Source: Christensenellaceae bacterium (GTDB lineage Bacteria; Bacillota; Clostridia; Christensenellales; Aristaeellaceae). Taken from it: a DNA stretch of 56,307 nucleotides. The position numbers and the translations under genes were made by a program. The DNA is taken from positions 1 to 56,307 of the forward strand of contig JAAYRU010000039.1 in NCBI GenBank assembly GCA_012518615.1, read 5' to 3'. Of this stretch, positions 17,970-25,871 are shown one piece after another. The notes under the pieces were generated by a model, which saw only the letters and a program-made list of their open reading frames with translations, did not search any database and had not been told where the DNA came from. Every line of letters begins with the position of its first letter. Position 1 is the stretch's first letter.

Positions 17970-20135
17970 AAAGTAAACGATTATAAAAAAGTTGTTGTGA
18001 GGAATTAAATGAAGAAGACTAATTTTATGATAATATTGTTTTTCTTAATAGCCCTTTTTTCTTTTACTATATTGGAGACAAGTGGGGAGGGAAGTGAATT
18101 ATACAATGCCAGAATAAAAGATAACCGTTTCCAAATACTTAGAGATGGCAAGTGGGAGACCATTATAATAAAAGGTATTAATATGGGTATGGCGAAACCC
18201 GGCACTTTTCCAGGGGAGGCGGCAATTACTGAAGAAGAATATTATCGATGGTTTGAATATATCGGTGATATGAATGCTAATGTAATATCTGTATATACTC
18301 TGCACCCGCCCGGATTTTATAATTCGCTGCTTAGATATAATGAAAGCCATGATAAAAAATTATATGTAATGCATGGTGTTTGGATAAATGAAGATAAGCT
18401 AGTAAATTCAATGGATGCCTTTGAAAAAAACAATCTGAAGGATTTTCAGAAAGACATGAAAATAATCACCGATGCAATACATGGAAACAAGGTTGTAAAA
18501 GCCAGATCGGGTCATGCACCAGGACGATACAATGCGGATATTTCTAAGTATGTAATTGCTTGGATTTTGGGTGTTGAGTGGGATCCTTATATGGTGGATA
18601 ACACAAATAAGCTACACTCATCAATCGGAGATTATAGCGGCAAATACTTTGAAACTAAGGGCGCAAAGCCTTTTGAGTATTGGCTTGCTCAGCAAATGGA
18701 TACCATAGCGGAGTATGACATGGAGCGCTATAATTACCTAAGACCAATTAGCTTTATTAATTGGCCTATAACAGACATACTGGAACATCCTGCGAATTTT
18801 TACGAAGGTGATGATTTAGTAAGTATAGACCCTAATATCATATATACTAAAGGGGAAATGGATTTAGTGGGGCAATTCGCTTCTTACCATGTTTACCCAT
18901 ATTTTCCGGATTTTATTAACTACGAAGAAAGGTATTTAAACTATATTGACCATAGAGGGGAGAGGAATAACTATGCCGGTTATTTGAATCATTTAAACAG
19001 CGGTCATAGACTTCCGATTTTAATAGCTGAGTTTGGAATACCAGCTTCTCGTGGCCTTACCCATGAAAACCCTTTTGGTTGGAATCAAGGCTTTATATCA
19101 GAAAAAGAACAGGGTGAAATTGTAAGTCGTCTTTATGAGGATATTTTAGAAGAGAATATGCTTGGGGGTTTAATATTTACATGGCAGGATGAATGGTTTA
19201 AAAAAACTTGGAACACAATGGACTATGATAATCCAACCAGAAGACCGTTTTGGTCAAATGCACAAACAAATGAACAACAATTTGGAATTTTAAGTTTCGA
19301 CAGCCATAAAATAAGAGTAGATGGTGATACAAGTGAATGGCAAAATGAACCTTTGTATTATAAGGATAAGGGAGTCATGAAAGGCTTATATGTAGACCAT
19401 GATGAAAGGTATTTGTATATTAGATTGGATTATTCTGATATAGACAATGGCTATCCTCTTATTTTGCTGGATGTTGTACCTGATCAAGGCAATTTCTTTA
19501 TAAAGGGAAATGATAATATTAAATTTTCTAATGGAGTGGATTTTATAATAAATCTTAATAACGAAGAACCACGGATTCTTATTGACCAGCATTATGACTT
19601 TTACACATATGTGTATGCTTATCATCTTAATATGATAGAAAAACCAAGACCCAATGCTCGAAAGAGCAGGGGGATATTTTCACCGATCCAATATATTCTA
19701 AGCAGAGAATATAGCTCCGAAGATGGTACGGTTTTGATGCCGTTTAGTAGTTATGAAACAGGAAAGCTAAGAGAAGGCAATGCTAATCCAGACTCGAAAG
19801 ATTATGATTCCCTTGCGGATTTTTATATAAATGATAAAGGGGAGTTGGAACTGAGGATCCCTTGGTTGTTAATACAATCAAGAGACCCAAGCAGGAAGGA
19901 GTTTATAGGAAATATTCACCGAGACGGTATAGAAGCGAGTAAATTCGTTGACAATATATATATTGGCGCTTTATATTTAGATGATAAAGGGAATGTGTTA
20001 GATTCATTCCCAAGCATGGAGAACAATGTTTTGGACGAATTGAGAGCATACTCTTGGGATAATTGGGACATTCCAGAGTATAAAGAACGCTTGAAACAGT
20101 CTTACTATATAATACAAGATTTATTTAAAGATTGA
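15933..20135 (+). repeat. Tandem duplication of the glycosidase module
   Basis: The segment 15933-17969 and the segment 18099-20135 are the same length and encode closely similar proteins of 678 residues. Long identical nucleotide stretches occur, for example around the agaataaaagataaccg motif near the start. The duplication includes both putative catalytic glutamates, so neither copy shows loss of function. Confidence 0.85.
18009..20135 (+). CDS. Secreted clan GH-A-like glycoside hydrolase, duplicate of the preceding gene
   Basis: The 708 residues have a signal peptide (MKKTNFMIILFFLIALFSFT) and no lipobox cysteine. Residues 31-708 align without gaps to residues 336-1013 of the upstream protein. 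The predicted catalytic pair is E190 (LGVEWD) and E341 (LIAEFG). The C-terminal beta-sandwich starts near VDGDTSEW. The ATG at 18009 follows GAGG by six bases. It lacks the anchor and the extra N-terminal domain, so it would be a free extracellular form next to a membrane-bound form. Both would process the exopolysaccharide; the substrate is unknown. The strong terminator at 20153 ends the unit. Confidence 0.65.
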   Translation: MKKTNFMIILFFLIALFSFTILETSGEGSELYNARIKDNRFQILRDGKWETIIIKGINMGMAKPGTFPGEAAITEEEYYRWFEYIGDMNANVISVYTLHPPGFYNSLLRYNESHDKKLYVMHGVWINEDKLVNSMDAFEKNNLKDFQKDMKIITDAIHGNKVVKARSGHAPGRYNADISKYVIAWILGVEWDPYMVDNTNKLHSSIGDYSGKYFETKGAKPFEYWLAQQMDTIAEYDMERYNYLRPISFINWPITDILEHPANFYEGDDLVSIDPNIIYTKGEMDLVGQFASYHVYPYFPDFINYEERYLNYIDHRGERNNYAGYLNHLNSGHRLPILIAEFGIPASRGLTHENPFGWNQGFISEKEQGEIVSRLYEDILEENMLGGLIFTWQDEWFKKTWNTMDYDNPTRRPFWSNAQTNEQQFGILSFDSHKIRVDGDTSEWQNEPLYYKDKGVMKGLYVDHDERYLYIRLDYSDIDNGYPLILLDVVPDQGNFFIKGNDNIKFSNGVDFIINLNNEEPRILIDQHYDFYTYVYAYHLNMIEKPRPNARKSRGIFSPIQYILSREYSSEDGTVLMPFSSYETGKLREGNANPDSKDYDSLADFYINDKGELELRIPWLLIQSRDPSRKEFIGNIHRDGIEASKFVDNIYIGALYLDDKGNVLDSFPSMENNVLDELRAYSWDNWDIPEYKERLKQSYYIIQDLFKD

Positions 20136-20152
20136 AAAAGCCTTAAAAATTG

Positions 20153-20184
20153 AGCTCCAGTTTTATGGTCTGGAGCTTTTATTA
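20153..20184. terminator. Bidirectional rho-independent terminator
   Basis: A perfect 8-bp stem (agctccag / ctggagct, 20153-20160 and 20170-20177) is followed by TTTTATT on the plus strand. On the minus strand the same stem is followed by CAATTTTTAAG. It therefore serves both the plus-strand polysaccharide locus and the minus-strand DsrE-like gene. Confidence 0.8.
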
Positions 20185-20224
20185 AATGTAAACACATGAA
20201 GTGATGAATAGTGGAGTAAGAAAA

Positions 20225-20563
20225 TTAGCTCATAATAACGTTATAGCCGTTTTCTAAATAGGATTTTATACCTGCGTGACCTTTCATGTCATCAAGGAGC
20301 GGAAGACCTAATTTTTCGTTTTCTTCAAGTACGCCCATCATCTTTGAGCACACTCTGCAAACCCCTACTATAATATTGCTATCAAGTGCTTTTTGGTATA
20401 AAGGATTAGCTTCTTTTGTAAGGGCAGAAGGCAACTTAACAGACATGCCTTCAAATATTATCTTTACATCATTACCTGCTTCGTATAGCTCCAGTGCATT
20501 TAAAAGCACATGTGCAAAGCACATTTTTTCTTCTTTCATTGCATAAAATAATATCTTTTTCAT
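20225..20563 (-). CDS. DsrE/DsrF-like family small protein
   Basis: The 112 residues start MKKILFYAMKEEKMCFAHVL. The fold pattern fits the DsrE superfamily: an N-terminal beta strand, then 'CFAHVLLNALELYEAGNDVKIIFEG', then 'IVGVCRVCSKMMG'. C109-like cysteines of sulfur-relay members may be represented by the CRVC pair, but the role here is unknown and sulfur transfer is not shown. The ATG has a good GGAGG ahead of it. It lies 64 bases downstream of livF with no clear terminator between, so it may be the last gene of the liv transcript. Confidence 0.65.
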   Translation of the reverse strand: MKKILFYAMKEEKMCFAHVLLNALELYEAGNDVKIIFEGMSVKLPSALTKEANPLYQKALDSNIIVGVCRVCSKMMGVLEENEKLGLPLLDDMKGHAGIKSYLENGYNVIMS

Positions 20564-20627
20564 ATGATTTCCTCCATAGTAAAATAATTGTTTTTTCGCC
20601 GTGGTTTATAATGGATTTTATAAAATA

Positions 20628-21356
20628 CTATTGTACTTTTTGTCTGGATTGCCCAAGGTATGCAGCGGTGATTTTAGGGTCATGAAGCAGCTCAATGCCG
20701 GGGCCTTCCATTACAATACGACCGGTTTCAAGCACATAGGCATAATTGGAAGTACGAAGGGCTGCATTTGCGTTTTGCTCAATCAGCAGAATTGTAATTC
20801 CTTCCTGTTGCAAACGGCGTATGATATCAAAGATTTCTTTTACTACCAAGGGCGCTAAGCCTAGAGAAGGTTCGTCCATCATAAGCAATTTGGGGCGCGC
20901 CATTAAAGCTCTACCAACGGCTAACATTTGCTGTTCACCGCCTGAAAGGGTACCAGCCAACTGCCAATGGCGTTCTTTAAGCTTAGGAAAACGCTGATAA
21001 ACATGTTCTATGTTGGTTTCTATCTCTTTTTGATTGGTGTGCAGGTAAGCGCCTATTTTAAGGTTTTCAAGCACAGTAAGGTTCGGGAAAACCCTTCTTC
21101 CTTCCGGCACCATAACAATACCCTCTCTTACAACGCTGACAGTATCTAAACTTGTAATATCGCGACCGTCAAAATTGATTGAGCCGCCTTTGATGGGTAC
21201 CAAACTACTAATCGCTCTTAGGATGGTAGATTTGCCAGCTCCATTTGCGCCAATTAATGTAACAATCTGTCCTTTATCTACTTGAAAGTTAATTCCTTTT
21301 AGAGCCTCAATACCATCGTAGGAGACTTTTAAATCAGTAACAGTAAGCAAACTCAT
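20628..21356 (-). CDS. livF: Branched-chain amino acid ABC transporter ATPase LivF
   Basis: The 242 residues contain Walker A GANGAGKS, signature LSGGEQQ, Walker B LLMMDEPSLGLAP and the H-loop region ILLIEQNAN. The sequence VPEGRRVFPNLTVLENL is characteristic of LivF. It is one of two cytoplasmic ATPases driving uptake of a branched-chain amino acid or related ligand. The start overlaps the livG stop by four bases, which implies translational coupling. Confidence 0.93.
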   Translation of the reverse strand: MSLLTVTDLKVSYDGIEALKGINFQVDKGQIVTLIGANGAGKSTILRAISSLVPIKGGSINFDGRDITSLDTVSVVREGIVMVPEGRRVFPNLTVLENLKIGAYLHTNQKEIETNIEHVYQRFPKLKERHWQLAGTLSGGEQQMLAVGRALMARPKLLMMDEPSLGLAPLVVKEIFDIIRRLQQEGITILLIEQNANAALRTSNYAYVLETGRIVMEGPGIELLHDPKITAAYLGQSRQKVQ

Positions 21357-22192
21357 TCTTCATCCTCCCCGAGATATGCGGCAATCACCTTTGGGTCATC
21401 CTGAACCTGCTGAGGTGTGCCGTGGGAAATCAGCCGTCCGAAATCAATTACATAAATTCGGTCAGATATACTCATAACTAAATCCATGTGGTGCTCAATT
21501 AGCAGTACAGTAAGATTAAAGCGTTCTTTTACTTGTTTTATAAACTGTGCTAATTCTGCTGTCTCCTGTGGATTCATGCCAGCAGCAGGTTCATCTAGCA
21601 ATAGCAGTTTTGGTTTAGTGGCTAAGGCGCGGGCAATCTCAAGCCTTCTTTGTTGTCCGTAGGGCAAGGAAGTAGCCAGCTCATCCTTAACATCTAATAG
21701 CCCTACAACTTCAAGCATCTCTGTAGCATGTTTTCTTGCTGCCTTTTCTTGCAAGCTATTAAGTCTAAATACAGCAGAAAAAACATTGCATTTTTGATGT
21801 AGATGAGTTGCGATAAGTACATTTTCAAAAACAGTTTGAGTTTTAAATAGGCGGATATTTTGAAATGTTCTAGCCATTCCCAGTTTTGTAATTTGATCCG
21901 GTGTTAAGCAGACTTTTTCCTCAGGGAAGTCTTTGTTGCTGCCGGCATAAATAGATTTCATCTTTTTGCTTGGCTGGCTGGAAACAATAAGCTTGTCCTC
22001 AAAAAACACCTGTCCGTTGGTGGGTGGATAGATACCTGTAATGCAGTTAAAAGCTGTTGTTTTACCTGCACCATTGGGACCAATTATGGCTACAATTTCG
22101 TTTTGATTTACTTCGATAGAGAAGTTATCTACAGCTAATACACCGCCAAATTGCATGGTGATGTTTTTAAGTCTAAGTACATTATTAGCCAC
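21353..22192 (-). CDS. livG: Branched-chain amino acid ABC transporter ATPase LivG
   Basis: The 279 residues contain Walker A GPNGAGKT, the LivG-typical GMARTFQNIRLF segment, LPYGQQRRLEIARAL as signature and LLLDEPAAGMNP as Walker B. An insertion of about 20 residues (IVSSQPSKKMKSIYAGSNKD) lies between the first strands and the GMARTFQ region. It pairs with LivF under the LivH/LivM channel. It overlaps livM by eight bases and livF by four. Confidence 0.93.
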   Translation of the reverse strand: MANNVLRLKNITMQFGGVLAVDNFSIEVNQNEIVAIIGPNGAGKTTAFNCITGIYPPTNGQVFFEDKLIVSSQPSKKMKSIYAGSNKDFPEEKVCLTPDQITKLGMARTFQNIRLFKTQTVFENVLIATHLHQKCNVFSAVFRLNSLQEKAARKHATEMLEVVGLLDVKDELATSLPYGQQRRLEIARALATKPKLLLLDEPAAGMNPQETAELAQFIKQVKERFNLTVLLIEHHMDLVMSISDRIYVIDFGRLISHGTPQQVQDDPKVIAAYLGEDEE

Positions 22193-23606
22193 GACGCTTG
22201 CCTCCTTTCCGAGGCTCCAAAAGGCGTTTTAAGCTGAATTCTTTATCGCCCATTATGCCTTTCCTGTAAAACAGCACTACAGCCATTATTATTACAGAAA
22301 ATACTACCATTCTAAAACCGGAGCGGAGAAGCGGTACTTTAAATGTGCCAATATAGGTAACATTATCAAGGAACCTTAGCCACCATTCGCTTGAAGCCAC
22401 AAATAGGAAGCTTGCGAGTACCGAGCCGGATATAGAACCCATTCCGCCTATTACTACAATAAGTAAAATTTCATATGTCATGGCACTTGTAAAGGCTGCG
22501 GCCTGAACAGTAGTTTGATACATAGCAAGTAGCGCTCCGCCAATACCTGCAAAAAAACTGCTTGTAACAAAAGCAAGTTGTTTATGAACAAACAGGTTTA
22601 TGCCCATAGCTTCCGCTGCTACTTCGTCATCTCTAATGGCTTTAAATGATCTTCCATAGGTTGAATTAATTAGCAGCGCTATCAAAGCAATGCATATTCC
22701 GGAAACTGCAAAGGGGAAAAGAGCGGTATTGAATGTAGTAAATTTTCTAAGTAAGTTGCTGCCATTAGTTATAGGACCTAGACCATCGTACTGGAATATT
22801 GCGCGTATTATTTCCGCAAAACCTAGAGTTGCGATAGCAAGATAATCGCTCTTTAGTCTTAGTACGGGTAAACCTATAAGGAAAGCGAAAAAAGCAGCAG
22901 CTAAGCCTGCCAATATTATGGCAACCATAACAGGCAATGTAAACTGAACAAGACCGCCATCATAGTATTGTTAAACCTGTGCACGGCTTGCGGGATCAAT
23001 TGTGAATATTGCATAGGTATAAGCGCCTATCAGCATAAAACCGGCCTGTCCTAAGGAAAATAGACCGGTAAAGCCGTTAAGCAAGTTCATAGATACAGCT
23101 AACAAGGCGTAAATCGCGCCTTTTTTGAGTACCGTCATAAGCATAGAATTGCTGCCTACTAAATTTTCAACAATATAGATGCCCGAATACAACATGGCGA
23201 TTAACACAGCCATAATTATAGCTTTTTGGTATTTCTGTTGTTTAAGCAGCGCACTTGCTATTAAAGCTGCCGATAGAATCAAAATAAATAAAGCAAACGC
23301 AAGCGTTACTTTGTTGTTGCGGTAAAAGAACAAATCTAACTTAGCTTCTGCATCCATTTGTATTTTGTCAGAAAAATCTTCCAAAAGACGGTTCAGGCTG
23401 CGCAGGGTTTTATCTTGATTTGCTTCAGCAAGGCTGTCATTAATACGCTTTACAGCTTTCTGCAATCCTTTATCCTGCTGCATTGTTTCTTGAGGCACAA
23501 TATCTTCTAGAAGAGTTGACAAATCTGAAGCGTTGATTGAATAAAAAATCAGAAAACCTGCTAAAACAACAAGCAATAGGGAGAGAATAATTTTAAATGC
23601 CTTCAT
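22185..23606 (-). pseudogene. livM: Branched-chain amino acid ABC permease LivM, interrupted by an in-frame TAA
   Basis: One continuous frame of 474 codons carries a single TAA at 22973-22971. Before it the protein ends ...SLGQAGFMLIGAYTYAIFTIDPASRAQV. After it, in the same frame, come QYYDGGLVQF and LPVMVAIILAG...GLPVLRLKSDYLAIATLGFAEI, the normal next part of LivM. The downstream piece has only a TTG (22937) without a ribosome site, so it is unlikely to be made alone. The rest is well conserved and livG/livF remain intact. The N-terminus is unusual: a TM helix, an 80-residue polar, charged segment (about 30-110), then the permease helices. Explanations are a recent nonsense mutation, read-through or a base-call error. 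Confidence 0.8.
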
Positions 23607-23616
23607 CTATGCCTCC

Positions 23617-24504
23617 TTATACTTTCTCATGAGTCACTTCGCCAAACAGGCCGGTGGGTTTGAAAATAAGTACAAAAATAAGCAAAGCGAAAGTAAAGGC
23701 ATCAGAAAAGGTGGTAAGCCCAACTGCTTTGATAATATTTTCAGCAATACCAATAATAAAAGCTCCAATTACTGCCCCGGGAATGGAGCCTATCCCACCA
23801 AACACAGCAGCAACAAAAGCTTTAAGACCGGGCATAGCACCAGAAGTTGGAGTTACAGCAGTATAATTGGTGAAATATAACATGCTGCCAATAGCAGCAA
23901 GAAAAGAGCCAATCACAAAGGTGACTGATATTACGTTGTCGATTTTGATACCCATTAGCCGTGAGGTTTCAAAATCCTTACTAACCGCGCGCATAGCCAT
24001 ACCAATTTTAGTATGGTTAATTAGCTGTACTAAAAGTAGTACCAATACTAGAGTTAACACAGGTGTTATCAAGGTGACCATTTTAGTAGTTGCTGTTAAA
24101 ATAGTTACTGTGTTTGAAATCCATGGTATTGTAGGGTACTGCTGAGCAAGACCACCTGTAATGTACCACATCAGATTTTGCAGTAGGTAACTTACCCCAA
24201 TGGCAGAAATCATTATAGACATACGTGGCGCAGAGCGAAGCGGTTTGTAGGCAACACGTTCTACGGTATAACCTAAAACAACAGTAAATATTATTGTAAG
24301 TGGTAATGATATATATAGCGGTAAAGTAGCATTCATGTAAACCATGGCGTAGGCAGCAGCTGTAAAAACATCTCCGTGCGCAAAGTTAATTAACCTTAAA
24401 ATGCCATATACCATTGTATAGCCAATAGCAATCAGAGCGTATTGACCGCCTACGGAAATCCCCGCTAACAGGTAAGGCAGGTTAGCGTTGATAAAGTCAT
24501 ACAT
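23617..24504 (-). CDS. livH: Branched-chain amino acid ABC permease LivH
   Basis: The 295 residues form about eight hydrophobic helices. The N-terminus GGQYALIAIGYTMVYGILRLINFAHGDVF is the classic LivH motif, and the EAA-like loop AVSKDFETSRLMGI is present. It would form the inner-membrane channel with LivM. It lies 10 bases upstream of livM and follows livJ after a hairpin at 24526-24551. Confidence 0.93.
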   Translation of the reverse strand: MYDFINANLPYLLAGISVGGQYALIAIGYTMVYGILRLINFAHGDVFTAAAYAMVYMNATLPLYISLPLTIIFTVVLGYTVERVAYKPLRSAPRMSIMISAIGVSYLLQNLMWYITGGLAQQYPTIPWISNTVTILTATTKMVTLITPVLTLVLVLLLVQLINHTKIGMAMRAVSKDFETSRLMGIKIDNVISVTFVIGSFLAAIGSMLYFTNYTAVTPTSGAMPGLKAFVAAVFGGIGSIPGAVIGAFIIGIAENIIKAVGLTTFSDAFTFALLIFVLIFKPTGLFGEVTHEKV

Positions 24505-24525
24505 ACTAATCTCCCTCTAAAATTT

Positions 24526-24551
24526 GGGGGCGAGAACTGTAACTCGCCCCC
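24526..24551 (-). terminator. Intra-operon hairpin between livJ and livH
   Basis: A perfect GC-rich 9-bp stem (gggggcgag / ctcgccccc) with an 8-base loop sits in the 74-base gap between livJ and livH. On the minus strand it is followed by AAATTTTAG rather than a long T-run. It probably acts as a partial terminator or RNA-stabilising structure that keeps the binding-protein message more abundant than the permease message, as is common in ABC operons. Confidence 0.6.
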
Positions 24552-24578
24552 TAAAGTTGGAACATATTATGGGTGCAT

Positions 24579-25763
24579 TTACTTAGAAATATCGCTTACA
24601 GACTGTACTTTTACGAACTTCCAAGAGGCTGTTTCATTGTCAGATTTAATAATGAAAGCCTGATCGCGTTTAGCATCTCCATTTTCATCAAAGGCGATGA
24701 AACCGGTTACGCCTTCATAGGTAACTTCAGCGACAGTATCTGCAATGTCATCCCTATCGCCGGAGTCAGCTAGCTTTAGTGCCTCTAAGGCAACCATGTA
24801 ACCGTCATATCCAAGGGCGGAGACTGCAGCGACGATATCGTTGCCACCGTTGTTTGCGAGCTTTTCAGGGTTATCATTAAGCCAGGCTTTAAAGCCTTTT
24901 ACAAATTCCGCTGCGGCAGCGCCAGTGTCACCTTCATCAAAGAAAGTGGATACACTGATAGATAGATCTGTTCCTTCTGCTGCTTTTAGAATAACGGAAG
25001 AATCCCAGGTGTCACCAGCCAAAATGGGAATTGTAATGCCATTGGCGGCGGCTTGAGTGATGATTTGGGATGCAAACTCTGTGGAAGTGGGGGCAAATAT
25101 TACTTCTGCTCCGCTGTTTACAGCGCTGGTAAGGTAGGCAGTAAAATCGCTAGTTCCAAGAGGGAATTCTTCACCTTTTACTTCGCCGCCCAGTTCTTCA
25201 AAGGCTTTGCTGAAATAATGGGCCAAGCCTACATCATAGTCATTGCCTAGCTGTGCCAAGGTATATGCCTTGGTTGCATTAAATTCATCCTTTGCAAAGT
25301 TTGCAAGTACTGTGCCTTGGAAAGGATCTAGATAGCAAATGCGGTAGTATAGGGGGTTGCCGAGTGTTACCTGCGGGTTTGTGCAGGAAATACCGATAGC
25401 AACAACGCCGCCCGCATCGAAAATATCCGCAGCAGCAATTGAAACGCCTGAGCCATAAGACCCAAGTACTATACTGGATCCTTCGCTTACTAGTTGTTGT
25501 GCGGCGGAAGGCGCTTTATCGTTGGAGGATTGGTTGTCCACTTCTACCAGTTTAACTTTGTATACGCCGTCGGACAGTTCAACTGTGGGAGCGACATAGT
25601 TAGCATAGTATATGCCCAAGGTTTCCTGTTTTCCACCTGCACCATTTGGGCCGGATGCAGGCTCGTATATGCCAATGACTATTTCACCGGCATAGTCCTC
25701 AGCCAAAGCCATAGTAGGCAGTAGCATAGCTAAAATGAGAATTAGCGATAAAAATTTCTTCAC
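24579..25763 (-). CDS. livJ: Branched-chain amino acid type ABC substrate-binding protein LivJ/LivK
   Basis: The 394 residues begin with a signal peptide (MKKFLSLILILAMLLPTMALAED). The mature part EIVIGIYEPASGPNGAGGKQ, the VLGSYGSGVSIAAADIF segment and the ILAGDTWDSS segment fit the type I periplasmic-binding fold of the Liv family. No cysteine follows the signal peptide, so this is not a classical lipoprotein, which is unusual for a Gram-positive binding protein. It is the first gene of livJHMGF, with AAAGGAGGT before the ATG. The exact ligand (branched-chain amino acid, amide or other) cannot be told. Confidence 0.9.
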   Translation of the reverse strand: MKKFLSLILILAMLLPTMALAEDYAGEIVIGIYEPASGPNGAGGKQETLGIYYANYVAPTVELSDGVYKVKLVEVDNQSSNDKAPSAAQQLVSEGSSIVLGSYGSGVSIAAADIFDAGGVVAIGISCTNPQVTLGNPLYYRICYLDPFQGTVLANFAKDEFNATKAYTLAQLGNDYDVGLAHYFSKAFEELGGEVKGEEFPLGTSDFTAYLTSAVNSGAEVIFAPTSTEFASQIITQAAANGITIPILAGDTWDSSVILKAAEGTDLSISVSTFFDEGDTGAAAAEFVKGFKAWLNDNPEKLANNGGNDIVAAVSALGYDGYMVALEALKLADSGDRDDIADTVAEVTYEGVTGFIAFDENGDAKRDQAFIIKSDNETASWKFVKVQSVSDISK

Positions 25764-25793
25764 GATAGGTACCTCCTTTAGAGTGTTTATGAT

Positions 25794-25822
25794 AATATAC
25801 TATTCTTGACTTGAAAAAGCAA
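25794..25822 (-). promoter_or_regulatory. Promoter of the liv operon
   Basis: On the minus strand TTGCTT (25822-25817), a 17-base spacer and TATATT (25799-25794) stand 31 bases before the livJ start, with AAAGGAGGT between. No terminator of the upstream esterase gene is obvious in the 108-base gap, so some read-through is possible. Confidence 0.55.
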
Positions 25823-25871
25823 GTGGAATACATTAACAATTAGCAGATAATATGAAAATATATTTTTATTC

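Noticed and set aside
22185-22937. Separate short LivM gene
   Set aside because: It starts at a TTG without a ribosome site in the middle of the permease core and lies in the same frame as the upstream part. It is better read as one gene with an in-frame stop.
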